This document shows, one piece after another, positions 55,201 to 64,000 of a DNA stretch of 64,000 bases. The stretch spans positions 5,594,549 through 5,658,548 of the forward strand of contig OU452234.1 in the NCBI GenBank assembly GCA_911728455.2, written 5' to 3'. Made by a program: the position numbers and the translations under genes. This DNA is from Marthasterias glacialis (Eukaryota > Echinodermata > Asteroidea > Forcipulatida > Asteriidae). The notes beneath the pieces are model-generated. The model saw nothing but the letters and a program-made list of their open reading frames with translations. It had not been told where the DNA came from and searched no databases. The stretch's first letter is position 1. Each line of letters begins with the position of its first letter.

Positions 55201-58200
55201 TTATCTATTATTGGATGTCATTGTACCATTGGCAGTGGAAATGGAGTTTCTATATTTTTAAAATGTGGACAGTAAATATGAATCTCATCTAATCTCATCT
55301 CAACTAAGACAATGCTATTACAAAATAGAGATACAATGTTTTTGCACGAAGCCTTTCGCATGGGAGATACGGCGTTGTACCAAAATTAAGATACTGACTG
55401 GGTAAATTTATTTCAAGTTGTGGGTGAACAAAGAAAAATTGACTAGGACAGGATTTGAACCTGCTACCTCCGGATTAACGTGCCAGCTCTCTACCAAATG
55501 AGCTATCCAGCCCTACGTTGGCGGTCTCCCTATTTTGCCAATATCTTTGTTCGGGGGTGCCAGTTGGAAGCCATACAACCTTAAACTGCCTTATGACCAG
55601 GGGTCACACCCAAGTTTACGATACAACCTGGGAAGCGGCAATACAGGGATCACCCTAAGGGGATGTGACTTTTTTATTTTGAATATCTAATATAATAAGA
55701 GCGAAATCCTCAGGTCTTAAAGTTTGTTGCACATAGCACTGACTGGGTAAATCTAATTCAATTTTTGGGTGAACAAAGAAAAATAAACAAGAATTGGATT
55801 TGAACCAGAGACCTCCGATTCTGACTGGCACCCCCGAACAAAGATATTGACAAAGTAGCAAGATTGCCATCATAGGGCTGGATAGCTCAGTTGGTAGAGC
55901 GCCAGTATGTTAATTGGGAGGCTGATTAGCTGATTTCCTCGTTCCCGGCTGTGCCAATGCAAATTGAAACACAGTCTCGCTTTGCCGGCACTTTCCTTTT
56001 TTTCTCTTCTTTCCCCCCCCCCCCCACAAACTGCATTTGCACGCCTGATGATTGCCTATCATTATTTGTATAATCGTTAATTCCAGGACGCGTGACGCAG
56101 ACTTTAGGCACAGCATAGATGCTTCAGAAAGGCGAGTCCGTAACCTTGAGGCCAGCCGCAAAGATCGCCTGAAGCTGTACGGGGACTTCATGCCGACCCT
56201 AATCAATGAGATAAACAAAGCTGCACAGAAGTATATGTTCCACCGAAAACCCATGGGCCCCATTGGTAAGTGGTCCACGCTTTTCTTGATGTTTAAATGG
56301 CACTGAAGACCATTTAAATTTATTCTAAGGGATCCTTGTATTGCCAATGCCCCTGTCCCACCCTCACCCATTTAGCACTCATACCGCCTGGAAGAGTGTG
56401 TGCCCCCCACCATCGCTCTGCAAACCGCCCGCAACTGCCCTCGAAGTTTGACAAGTTGTAACTTGAGTTTTATGTATTCGGTTGAAATACATCAAACGGC
56501 TGTTTATAGAGCGCGATCTCAAGCATACGATTGTCTAAAAATAGTACATGGTCCTCGTAAGAAAAATGACTTTGTCTACCTCCAAAGGTTCAAAGGTTGG
56601 ACGTCCTATCACCAAAGCAATACATGAACCCCATGCGTCACAGCGAGTTGTTGTTTGTGTGTGTGTGGACGGACCATATTTTATGTACAATGTGTTTTAC
56701 GCGCAATGTACACAGTAATGGCAACTGCGTTTGTTTTCACTGTAAACTTACGGTTGTTTTTGCACACCAAATACCATGATTTGAAAGGATTTCATGGACA
56801 GTTTTAGGTAAAGAAGTGTTCTGTAGATAATAGAGGCAAATAATCTTACTTCCAAAGATATGTTGGGATTACTTTTTTCTTCACATTTTACAAAGAAAAG
56901 ACAAAGTCGGTCAAGATGTTTGTGTCATTAAGCAACACACTTAACCATAAATTGCTTCCCTTAACCCAGGTGTATGAATGAGAACCCGCGAGGGCAGAGA
57001 CAATATTATGTTGTATCAACCCCGTAGCGCTAATGTAAGCAACTTGAGGTCTTATGCTCCCCAGGGAGTTGAGAAAGTTTGAGGAAGGGTCGAAAGTATC
57101 CCTGAACAGGGATAATAATGTTGTAAAGCCGCCCTCAGGTCAACCTAGGTTTTGCTTGTGCTGCAAGGGAACCGTCTGGATCAAGCAGAAAATTGATGCT
57201 CAGAGGTCACTGTAACTATGAAACCGCGTGAATGTCTTGGAACAAGTGTTGGGAACACGTCGCAGAAGTCTTTCTACTCTTGCGACCGTTGGTGTTTTTT
57301 TTCAGACGGTGACTGATGCCGATCGCTTCATCATTGTTGTTGTCACACTCAGGCCGTAAGCTATCGGCGATTGATATGTTCCCAACAGTCTTAGTCTAGC
57401 AGCATCACCTGAAAAGTCAGGTGCTGACTGTTCTGTGTCATCACAAGGTCGACCTGAAGGTCGGCTTATAGCGCCTTGATATATGCTCTATTTAAGACCC
57501 CAGTATTAACAAGTCGGATTTCATAAAAAAAAAATGTGTTTTGGTTTTAACAGGTAATCATCTGAAACTGAGAGACCCTCAGTGGGCCATCGGTATCGAG
57601 GCGTGTTTGGGCGGACTGATGTTTAAGTTCTGTTGCCATGACTACCACGACATGAACATAATGAATCAGCTGATTGCACGCTTTGTGCCTGATAAGAGAT
57701 TGCGTCCTGGCATCATCGTCTCGGCTTTCCAAGTAAGATTCTCAAGTTTATAATGATTGTCAGGGAACCTGAAAAACTATTTTAAAATATTTTATTTTTT
57801 TAATGGAATTCGCCCATCACAAGGCCCAAAAAGGCCACTCAAGGTGTGGGCTACTTTTTGAAGGGATGGAAGTGGCGAGATATAAATGCAAGTCTCTTCA
57901 CAGCACAGCTAAGAACAGGGAGGGGTAAATGAATCCATTGCGAGACAAACATTTGAAGCAATTATAGTTAAGTGTCTTGCTCAAGGACACAAGTGCCGTG
58001 TCTGGATTCGAACCCACATCCTTATGACTTAGCCACCAGAACTTGAGTCCGATGCACTGAACCACTCGGCCGCAACACGCTATAGTGGTAAAGACTTGGG
58101 CCGGTTCCAAATAAGCGGCTGTGGCTTTTGCTGAGGTTGTGGCTGGATCACCACGTTAATATGTGTTATATCATAGGCTGTCCTTAGCAACACCCGTAGC

Positions 58201-61200
58201 CAGAGCCACAACTTCTGACTCAAGACAAAAAAGGCAAGTCGATGAGTTAGAAAAATAAGTCCAATATGAATGCACACAGAGTACCTTACAAAAGATTTCT
58301 TCGAATGGATTTGCCTTGTAAGTCAGCAGCCACCGAACATTCCCAGAAGTCTTCTATTTGCTGATTGATTTTGATTGACTGTTTTCTATTATCAGGATCA
58401 GCGGTATAACATTGAGGCAGGTGCCGTCCGATGCCAAGAATATCCCTCCTTGCTGGACATGCTGGACATTGAAGACGCTATGATTTATAACTGTCTTGTC
58501 GATCAGGTAAAAATATTATTATTATTGTTTTAGTTCTTTGAATTACAAAAGATTTCTTCGAATGGATTTGCCTGGTAAGTCTGCAGCCACTGAACATTCC
58601 CAGAAGTCTTCCATTTGCTGATTGATTTTGATTGACTGTTTTCTATTATCTAAATTAACTAAATTCTTAATTCAATTTCTGGTAATGAAACCAAGGATGC
58701 CTCTAATGCGAACTAAATCACTGCAGCTTGGAAGCCCGAGGAAAGCTGCAGATAAGGATGCTTGCTATCTGAACCAGAAACACCGGGGTAAACCCCTACT
58801 CTTTCAATGATAAGTGTTCTGGGTTCTTTTACACGCATTACCAATCCTAGAACACGGGACCTACGGCTTAATGTCCCATCTGAAGGACGAAGTGATTATG
58901 GTGGAGTATCTTGCTCAAGGACACTTGCATCGGACTAGCCAGGCTGGGATTTGAACCCACACTCTGAATGGCAGAATTTGAATAGGATGCATTAGATCAC
59001 CCGGCCATGTCGCTCCACGCTCCATTACTCGTAAAAAAACAAACAAGGATGCCCGAAATGTAATGTTAATCACATCATTCTCGTCGCCAGCGATCGACTA
59101 CAAGTTCCAGTTCGATCGGGCACGATGATGGATGTGTCACATGTCCCATCATCAGTGTCTTGAGTTCATAAGCAGTCACGACGACTCAGTCCACCACCAG
59201 GGTCTTGACCAGGGTTTTGGAAAAGTCGTCCACGGTCACCATTTATCAAAAACCATCCTTTTTAACTTGCAGCGTGGTGTAGAGAATATCCTTTTGATCA
59301 AGTCCAGCCAAGAAGCGAGGGACTTGCTCCGACTCCACACTCCAGTGAACTGCCGAGAGGCGTTCACGCTCAGCGGAGACCAGGTCTATGCTGGGCGTGA
59401 CCAACGCTACTACTCAAATCGAAACACTAAGGCTAGAGTTCTGCAGGGAGACGTAGAGGATGATATCAGGTATACAGAACATATCAATGGATAAAGTAAG
59501 AACACTATTACATAAACGTACTCTGTCCGAGTTGGCCGGCTGGCTAGTTTATTGTAGTCCAAAGGGACCTGTAAACCACTGACTGCACACAGATCATTCA
59601 TGTACAATTATTACATCTATTACATTGTTGAATATGAACAGGGAGTTGAAGCAAGAACTGCAGGAGTTGAAACAGAAGCAGCAGGAGGCACAGGGACAGC
59701 TGCAGGAACTGAACAAAACCATCAGGGAGAACGAGCAGCAGAAAGCACGAGCGCAGATGCAGCGACGGAAAATACAAGACTCCATCAACCAACTGTCCTA
59801 TGTAAGTAGACGCCTCTGATCACAGCTCCAACCTAGGCCCAATTTTATAGAGCTGGTTAAGCACAAAAAGTAGCTAAGCACACGGAATTAGGCTTGGAAC
59901 TAATCCATCACAAAATACATCTTGCTCTTGCCATTTTGGAGTCAGTTTCCCTGTGTGTCCCTGTGTGTTACAGCATACACACCGTTGTGAGGACATTTAT
60001 ACAATGGAACAAAGGTCCCCACAATGTTTTTCTCTGTCAAACCCTGTCCCCACTGAGGGATTCTTTAGAAAAGGGAATAATAGAACAACAATAAGGAGTC
60101 CCCACAACTAGTGTTAAAAAGACTGTGCATTTTCGGCGACGCGCATGCATATTTTTACATGTATTTGGATTCCCAAAATGTCTAACTGTAGGCCGACAGT
60201 AGCCGCATCTGTGCGAGGGGTCGATAAATGTTTTATTTCTTCTGGTACGTCTGTCTCCAGGACAAACAGCAGCTTGAAGCAGTCGATGATGTCCCCCCGG
60301 TTGACGTCAGCACCCTAGAGGAGGAGGTCGAAACTCTTGCGAGAGAAATCGATGCCCACAAGGAAAGCTTAGACGAACTAGGAGGACACTACAAAGAAAT
60401 CCACAAGGATTACGAGAAAATGAGCAAGGAATACCGCACCCTGGACGAACAGATGAAAAACTTAGCTGATCAAGTGGAACCAATAAAGGTACCAGTCAGT
60501 TTCAAAAACTAGGGTTGGGACGTTTAACCGTTGAAACGGTAAACCTTTTCCAAATTTCCCTAATGTTTAAACAGAACCAACAGTGAAAAAAAAAGGGACC
60601 TTCCTTTTCGGCTTGCCTGTAGAGAATTATTTCCCTGAAATTGTTTTGTAACAATTAGTAACAATGATAATACTTTGGAGCAACCATATGTGAACCATAG
60701 AGTTATATAAAAGAACTAGAGGGCGTACAAACCATGCGACACGGCCCGACAAGGAGCATTTTGACCATTCAGAAAATGGCGCTGACCAATCATACTACAC
60801 TGGTCACTCATCAGTTTACCCAGCAACCATTTTCTAAGTGGACATTCTTATGCAATTGACACGTAGGGATTTTCACCCATGGTGAGTCAGCAGAGTTCCG
60901 TGCGTGACATCGCGAGTGCTCCCTCTAGTTCTTATATAAAACTCTATGATGTGAACACACTCCCACACAAAATAAAAGTGTTATCTTTCCATTTTGTTTA
61001 AAATATGTTAGCCCCAGCCATTATCCAGGCAAAACGGCTGACATCCCTTTTGCTTGTCAGAAATGTTTCGTAATCCCCTAGAATTTAAAAGTCACAAGTT
61101 CCGTCTAAAAGTTTAGCTTCGCGGTGAACAAAGAATAATTGGCTAGGACAGGATTTGAACCTGCGACCTCCGAATTAACGTGCCGGCGTTCTACCAACTG

Positions 61201-64000
61201 AGCTATCCAGCCCTTACGTTGGCCGTCTCCCTATTTTGTCAATATCTTTGTTGCAGGGTGCCAGTCAGAAGCGTGTTAAGATTATTGTGCGGTGATAACG
61301 TCAGGTGAATTCGGTCAATACACGGCTTATCACCTTGTAAAGTTCTCTTTCAAAATTCCAGCTAGAACCCTGCTTCAGTGTACTTTCTGTTAATGTTTGA
61401 ATTCATGGATCAGGACACAGCGAGCGCCTGCGAGGGTACGGCCAAAACTAACATGACTTCGTTCCTTACGCTGTCTTCAAATTTGTCTGTACAGGATGAT
61501 GTGTTGACAGCCACCGCCGAGACGGAATCAGCCAAGAGTCACCTTAGTCACTACACCAATAAGAAGACGGAACATCTGAACAAGATCGCCGAGATGGAAA
61601 AGAGACATGAAGAGAAACTCAGAAAGGTCCAGGTATGTTTCCCGAATCCTTGAGTCCATACCCCCAAAAAAAAGGAAAAGTAGACTCAATTTCAGAAAGC
61701 TGCTACGTTCTTTGTTGGGGAAAAATGCAGAAATAAAACAAGCAGTAACTCGAGGTTACTTGAGGTTGACCCCGGAATTCCTTAAAAAAAAACTGGAGTC
61801 TAAACTGGAGTTACTGCCTGGTTAATTTTGCATTCCTCCCTTACTTGCTGACGATAGAGGGCGCACGCAGCAGACGCGGACGGAGAACGTGCCCAGCATT
61901 ATCTGGGTGCCGTGCGTCTCCGTAGACCGCTATACACGGCGTTTGGAAAAACATCGGAGACCTAATTTGCATATTGATCATGTGCCTGTGTTTCACACTG
62001 ATAAAACAATGATGTTGTGATCTTGGTGGTTTTTCAAACTGTTAGAAGCCAGATTTCAAGCTGATTGGACTTAATACAACCTGTATGAGTGACTTCAGTC
62101 ATGAAGTAGGGTCCCATCTCTGCAACCGATAATTTGTTGTAAGGATATTTTCCTAGTCTGTTGGCTTTTGTTGCCCAAAATGATGCACTTATTTGCCTAG
62201 CCTTTCGTCAAGGCCTTCGTGGCTTAGACAACTATAATGTGGCTACGGCGACCAAAAGAAGTCAGCGCGCACAATCAAGTGGCAAAGCCACAAGGGCCTT
62301 TTCCAACTTGATTTGCTGGGGGTTTATTTTGTGGGGGGGGGTGAATTATCATAAATTTTCAAACATAAATTATTCATAATTTCTACGCAAATAAGAAAAG
62401 CGCTGAAAGGTTAAGCAATTACAATGCTGACGTTAACGCTTCTTATTGGCTGGGAATTTTGCTATCCCGTTAGGGTAGCAAAAAATTGAGAAATAAAGAG
62501 AGAAAAAATTGAAATTCCTGACGAGTTGGAAAAGGCCCTCGTGGCTTCGATTTGGTCTTTGCAGCAGTGGCTTTGCGGCTACACAGATGTCCAAGCCACA
62601 AAGGCCTTAACGAAAGGCTATTATTTGGCAAGGATGTTTTACTTGATTCAGCTGGGAAATGTGCAGTTCACAAAAACTGCGTGGTGTCATACAGTCATTG
62701 ACTTGAGTTGTCTGTTTTTGGTAGACTTTTATAGTAGCCCCTTGAATACCGTGCTTCGTGACTTCTTGTTCAAATGACTATTAAATGATCTATTGTTTCT
62801 TCAATGTTTTGTCTTCAAGATGGCAACGGGTTGACGTCAGTGCACGAGGTCTATACACAAGCAATTCATGTCTTCTTGTGTTTGTTTCTTTCAGGAAATG
62901 GTGGGCCAAGCTCAGCAAGTCCACGCAGAGCGTATAGGGACGAACAGAAAACCTCAGAATATCGACAGCGAGATTGTTCAGATCACTAAACGAATAGAGA
63001 AAGAGCAACAGAGGTACGCTAACTTGTTGCTTTATCCAATAAATGACATAATCAATCTTATGAGTTTAATGGTTAAGACATCTAGACCCCAATTTCATAA
63101 GGATGTTACGTAGAAGATGTTGCTTAACTACTTAATGCTGGAAGACGTCGTAGCAGGCAAAGTTTTCAACAACACAGGAGCAGAGGTTTTAGACAGTTGT
63201 ATTCAAAGTGTCCTTTTGTATGGGGCAGTTGATTTGATAACATGCCCCAAGCATTCTGTGCGGTACACGTTGAACTGGGGGTGGATGTGTGGACCCATTT
63301 GGAAAGCTCCCTGTGTAGTGTACACCATGCATGCACGCATGGAGTCACACTCTGTTGGCCAAGTTCGTTCAAGGACCAATGGTTAACTAGTGGTTGGTTA
63401 GTGACGTGCGTAGCACAAGCCCACTGAAGTGCGAACGACTCTAGTCATATCATGTCAATGTGACCATGAGAAAATGGCAAAATCAACGTTGTCATTTTTT
63501 TCTGATAACTGGTCCCCTCTGCATTGTGCCAATAAAACGGTTCTCGGTAACCAGCGATGTGACCTGGCCCAGTAGGCTGGTTCCGAGTAGAACTATGGTT
63601 AACAGTAGGTCTTGTGCGAAGTTGGCCTTTGGTGATCCGGTATAGACAGGGACAAAAGGTGCTAAGAACATCTTACTTTGGAAAAAATGCCTCGGCCTTT
63701 TGAAATCAAAGTTATTAGACACTGTAGCTGTTAATACTGTACATGTACATCACCATGCAGAAGCAAACGCAAAGTGAATTTTTGTGAAGCAGACAATTCG
63801 AATTTTTGTGAAGCAGACAATTCTTATGTGCTTCTTTCCTTTTGTGACCCAAGGAAAACTCACTTCACTTTCGCAATTGGCATGAAGTATGCACCAGGTT
63901 TTTATTGTGTGTGGTTTTTTTTCTATCATCTACAGTAAGGGTGATCCAGAGCAGATAATCCAACTTTACCACCAAACCAAAGAAAGCTACAAGAAGATCA
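40279..64000 (+). CDS. SMC6: SMC6 copy A, plus strand, 20 exons in window, 3' end beyond window
   Basis: Second SMC6 gene, in mirror image to copy B. ATG at 40,279 is chosen because exon 1 aligns codon for codon with copy B (50 codons, donor GTATGT). The 20 exons in view give 2,812 nt, about 937 residues. The coding lengths of exons 1-19 equal those of B exactly. Visible motifs: basic patch AKRARRE, Walker A GRNGSGKS (85-92), intact LRNRG (132-136), [10 protein letters not shown], the hinge, and both coiled coils up to the block [13 protein letters not shown]. The signature motif and Walker B lie beyond the window. All exons are open with GT-AG borders. It is likely the more conserved copy because LRNRG is intact. 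Confidence 0.94.
40645..40745 (-). mobile_element. Third-family SINE, 3' fragment with mixed orientation
   Basis: Contains 'caccgatatgtgttaagcac', 'agtactttcccgagtcc' and 'cccgatgcaaaattcatatc'. Parts are inverted relative to each other, so the fragment is rearranged. It lies directly before the duplicated exon-1 piece at 40,746. Confidence 0.45.
40746..40970 (+). repeat. Duplicated exon-1 end and intron-1 start within SMC6-A intron 1
   Basis: 'agtgctgattttgacacttt' repeats the last 7-8 codons of exon 1, and 'gtgtgttaaccctaactccc' repeats the donor and start of intron 1. The following 200 bp match copy B intron 1 (35,815-36,036, inverted) better than they match copy A's own sequence after exon 1. 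This is an exon-1 remnant, not an additional coding exon: it lacks an acceptor and the first 40 codons. Confidence 0.75.
41345..41632 (+). mobile_element. MITE left of SMC6-A exon 2
   Basis: Ends 'gaccaattcattaagccccg' and 'gggcggggtttattaggtcg' plus 'gtctat' are inverted repeats. Internal 'aaatcctattggaaaatgta' and 'gaagagacgcacattgtgct'. It is the inverse of the element at 42,105-42,388. Confidence 0.7.
42105..42388 (-). mobile_element. MITE right of SMC6-A exon 2
   Basis: Ends 'agactgattccattaagccc' and 'gagcttaatggttcggtcta'. The internal sequence is the reverse complement of the element at 41,345-41,632. Exon 2 sits between the two copies. Neither is present around exon 2 of copy B. Confidence 0.7.
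42389..43985. other. SMC6-A intron 2, mostly unassigned
   Basis: Contains a fragment of the tgactccc-type dispersed repeat (42,400-42,545), a T run (42,692-42,715) and two inverted copies of 'gctcaatttgagttcctcag' / 'ctgaggaactcaaattgagc' at 43,513 and 43,723, which bound a foldback of about 240 bp. No gene. Confidence 0.45.
43990..44275 (-). mobile_element. tRNA-Leu-derived SINE in SMC6-A intron 2
   Basis: Minus-strand SINE with 'gtcatggctaagtggtcc' as head and a T arm 'atgggttcgagtcaaggt', body 'ctttgctctgtccttcgg'-like and 'gtttgccccgatgtttctgg'. It mirrors the SINE at 33,345-33,620 in copy B. Confidence 0.7.
47514..47850 (+). mobile_element. tRNA-Leu-headed SINE, second body type, near complete
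   Basis: Head 'gtgtcgtggccgagtggtta', anticodon arm with CAA, variable arm 'ggtggctgagtcatcgg', T arm 'gtgggttcgagtcccgg'. The body has 'gtagagccttctgctctacc', 'ccaggagtaggtggcaacgg' and 'tgtctggcgacttccataaa'. The least diverged member of this subtype in the window. SMC6-A intron 5. Confidence 0.85.
49300..49480 (-). mobile_element. tRNA-Leu-derived SINE, 3' fragment
   Basis: Contains 'cagcgccttgtaagggttta', 'gccagaaacaccggggcaaa' and 'gacccatctgaaggacaaag' on the plus strand, the reverse of the SINE body. The head is missing. SMC6-A intron 7. Confidence 0.65.
49489..49633. mobile_element. MITE with gagggcgc-type ends, partial copy 3
   Basis: 'gttttacaatgtaatccatg' to 'cctcttgctgtctaaaatac' matches the right half of the element at 12,491-12,761. 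SMC6-A intron 7. Confidence 0.55.
49695..49870. repeat. Dispersed repeat shared with 30,890-31,075
   Basis: Second copy of the repeat with 'gaactatttccc' and 'cagccaatcaggataaagaa'. It has a 9-bp insertion ('gtgagtatg') relative to the copy in B. Confidence 0.6.
50434..50627. promoter_or_regulatory. Cluster of CTCF-like motifs, SMC6-A intron 8
   Basis: One forward motif 'acactaggtggcagcag' (50,434-50,450) faces two reverse motifs 'ctgctgccacctagtgg' (50,539-50,555) and 'ctgctgccacctagtg' (50,612-50,627). The two reverse ones lie in a tandem pair of the 72-bp unit. This mirrors the B cluster with one unit fewer, so the arrangement predates the duplication and the unit number changed afterwards. 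Confidence 0.55.
52095..52200 (+). mobile_element. tRNA-like SINE fragment beside exon 10, copy A version
   Basis: Matches 25,410-25,515 of copy B. Its end lies next to the exon 10 acceptor, so the acceptor may be within or just beyond SINE-derived sequence. Confidence 0.6.
52478..52800 (+). mobile_element. tRNA-derived SINE, fourth family, SMC6-A intron 10
   Basis: Head 'ggtggctcgtgcgtaaagca' with T arm 'caggttcgatactcggc', body 'ttggttctctccggtgccat' and 'gatgtggctggctgccgaag', end 'cagctgccagtaaggatgat' followed by an ATT-rich tail. Not present in copy B intron 10. Confidence 0.75.
53355..54578. mobile_element. 1.2-kb element with terminal inverted repeats, SMC6-A intron 10
   Basis: Left end 'ttaagccccagctcaacatt' plus 'ggtaag' and right end 'cttaccaaagttgagctggg' plus 'gctttaa' are inverted repeats of about 26 bp. 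The inside has A-rich runs, a T run at 54,459-54,486 and no recognisable transposase. It is non-autonomous. Part of it recurs in SMC6-B intron 17. Confidence 0.6.
54408..54455. repeat. 24-bp tandem duplication (gggcgccgccatattagatt)
   Basis: Two adjacent units 'gcgccgccatattagattaa' and 'gcgccaccatattagattaa' followed by the start of a third, within the 1.2-kb TIR element. Confidence 0.7.
55370..55530 (-). mobile_element. tRNA-Asn-like SINE, SMC6-A intron 11
   Basis: On the minus strand: 'gggctggatagctcatttgg' (D arm), anticodon loop ACGTTAA with anticodon GTT, T arm 'caggttcaaatcctg'. A body with 'ttgttcacccacaacttgaa' follows. The acceptor stem does not pair well, which speaks against a working tRNA gene. 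Confidence 0.65.
55738..55925 (+). mobile_element. tRNA-Asn-like SINE pieces, rearranged
   Basis: Contains the SINE body 'actgactgggtaaatctaat' and 'ttgggtgaacaaagaaaaat', then a separate plus-strand tRNA-like head 'gggctggatagctcagttgg' ending within the anticodon arm at about 55,920. Confidence 0.55.
56400..57120. other. SMC6-A intron 12, no recognised element
   Basis: Low-copy sequence between exon 12 and the MITE at 57,125. I see no exon or repeat boundary. Confidence 0.4.
57125..57467. mobile_element. MITE with aagccgaccttcaggtcgacct-type ends, copy 2
   Basis: 343 bp. Left end 'aagccgccctcaggtcaacc', right end 'aggtcgacctgaaggtcggc' plus 'tt'. The family member at 11,155-11,491 is inverted relative to this one. 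It lies about 87 bp from the exon 13 acceptor. Confidence 0.7.
57940..58085 (-). mobile_element. tRNA-Leu-derived SINE, 5' part
   Basis: On the minus strand: 'gcgtgttgcggccgagtggt', 'ggactcaagttctggtggct', T arm 'gtgggttcgaatccag', then 'ttgagcaagacacttaacta'. The 3' half is missing. SMC6-A intron 13. Confidence 0.75.
58548..58652 (+). repeat. Intron 13 acceptor region duplicated into intron 14
   Basis: Repeats 58,290-58,395, the last 105 bp of intron 13, with a few changes, on the far side of exon 14. The acceptor 'ttctattatcag' is 'ttctattatcta' in the duplicate, so this copy cannot act as the same 3' splice site. Copy B intron 14 lacks the duplicate. Confidence 0.85.
58765..59020 (-). mobile_element. 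tRNA-Leu-derived SINE in SMC6-A intron 14
   Basis: Plus-strand text 'aaccagaaacaccggggtaa', 'ttacacgcattacc', 'gaaggacgaagtgattatgg' and 'gggatttgaacccacactct' is the reverse of the SINE. The head near 59,005-59,020 reads 'gcgacatggccgggtgat' on the minus strand. Confidence 0.7.
59410..59790. repeat. Near-identical tract shared with copy B 20,412-20,790
   Basis: Arm A version of the possible gene-conversion tract. Intron 15 is 172 bp in both copies. Confidence 0.65.
60697..60952 (+). mobile_element. MITE with gaactagaggg ends in SMC6-A intron 17
   Basis: Left end 'atagagttatataaaagaac' plus 'tagaggg' and right end 'ccctctagttcttatataaa' plus 'actctat' are inverted repeats of about 30 bp. 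Same family as 18,707-18,955, but inserted at a different place in the same intron and in the opposite sense relative to the gene. Confidence 0.8.
61120..61275 (-). mobile_element. tRNA-Asn-like SINE, SMC6-A intron 17
   Basis: On the minus strand: 'gggctggatagctcagttgg', anticodon loop ACGTTAA (GTT), T arm 'gcaggttcaaatcctgtcct'. The best preserved tRNA-like head in the window, yet followed by the same SINE body ('gtgaacaaagaataattggc' on the plus strand), so it is called a SINE. Confidence 0.65.
62198..62620. mobile_element. 423-bp MITE with long terminal inverted repeats, SMC6-A intron 18
   Basis: Starts 'tagcctttcgtcaaggcctt' and ends 'aaggccttaacgaaaggcta'. The inverted similarity extends about 100 bp inward on each side ('gtggcaaagccac...agggccttttccaac' against 'gttggaaaaggccct...cagtggctttgcggc'). 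The centre has a G run at 62,332-62,340. No coding sequence. Not in copy B intron 18. Confidence 0.8.
63014..63360. repeat. Intron 19 start, about 97% identical to copy B
   Basis: Aligns with the reverse complement of 17,040-17,386 over nearly 350 bp with about ten differences. After that the two introns share only scattered blocks. Confidence 0.75.

Larger units (their letters stand above)
56087..59469 (+). other. SMC6: SMC6-A exons 12-15: hinge
   Basis: Exon map: E12 56,087-56,265; E13 57,554-57,732; E14 58,396-58,506; E15 59,273-59,469. E12 has [20 protein letters not shown]13 [21 protein letters not shown]14 [21 protein letters not shown]15 [18 protein letters not shown] and [15 protein letters not shown]. 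The order and the glycine-containing strand turns match the SMC hinge. Confidence 0.93.
59642..64000 (+). other. SMC6: SMC6-A exons 16-20: second coiled coil, last exon cut
   Basis: Exon map: E16 59,642-59,801; E17 60,261-60,488; E18 61,495-61,632; E19 62,895-63,013; E20 from 63,936, cut at 64,000. E16 is identical in protein to copy B. E19 and the first 350 bp of intron 19 are about 97% identical to B, while E17 and E18 between them are much more diverged. Confidence 0.91.

Noticed and set aside
61138-61215. tRNA-Asn(GTT) gene
   Set aside because: The D arm, anticodon and T arm are good, but the acceptor stem pairs poorly and the flanks match the SINE at 55,370.
40279-64000. The two SMC6 copies being alleles joined by misassembly
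   Set aside because: Up to a third of residues differ in some exons, too much for alleles. A misassembly remains possible for copy C, which is about 97% identical to B.

Overview
This is a eukaryotic window, intron-rich, AT-leaning and full of repeats. The only host gene family I can support is SMC6, the ATPase subunit of the SMC5/6 chromosome-maintenance complex. Small exons with GT-AG introns, several tRNA-derived SINE families, LINE 3' ends followed by short microsatellite tails, and many foldback or MITE-type elements suggest a marine invertebrate, probably a deuterostome. An echinoderm is my best guess, but that rests on general repeat style and not on a diagnostic marker.

The layout centres on a head-to-head inverted duplication of SMC6. 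Copy B lies on the minus strand (about 13,379-36,164; 23 coding exons found, nearly complete). Copy A lies on the plus strand (40,279 to beyond 64,000; 20 exons in the window, the last one cut by the window end). Exon lengths match exon for exon. Homology continues in many introns, so this is a segmental inverted duplication and not a retrocopy. All exons seen are open and flanked by plausible splice sites in both copies. Protein divergence between the copies is patchy, from 0 of 54 residues in exon 16 to 15 of 46 in exon 7. A third SMC6 first exon (copy C, minus strand, 778-927) sits in a 1.1-kb direct duplicate of B's first exon and upstream region. Its gene body, if present, would lie left of the window.

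Region by region: 1-310 is a 45-bp minisatellite. 667-1,791 is the copy C exon-1 unit. 1,792-4,710 is inserted sequence with a G-rich foldback. 5,203-6,450 is a SINE split by a candidate solo LTR. 7,254-10,409 is a 1.37-kb tandem duplication with a SINE in one unit and the empty site in the other. 11,155-12,761 holds MITEs and a LINE 3' end. 13,379-36,164 is SMC6-B. 36,165-40,278 is the divergent spacer with a minisatellite in inverted arrangement and SINEs. 40,279-64,000 is SMC6-A.

The translated proteins carry the expected SMC6 architecture: Walker A head half, coiled coil, hinge, coiled coil, then signature motif and Walker B (the last two visible only in B). The structures most worth following are the gene arrangement, the possible gene-conversion tracts, an amplified splice acceptor in B intron 10, and clusters of CTCF-like motifs in the same intron of both copies.
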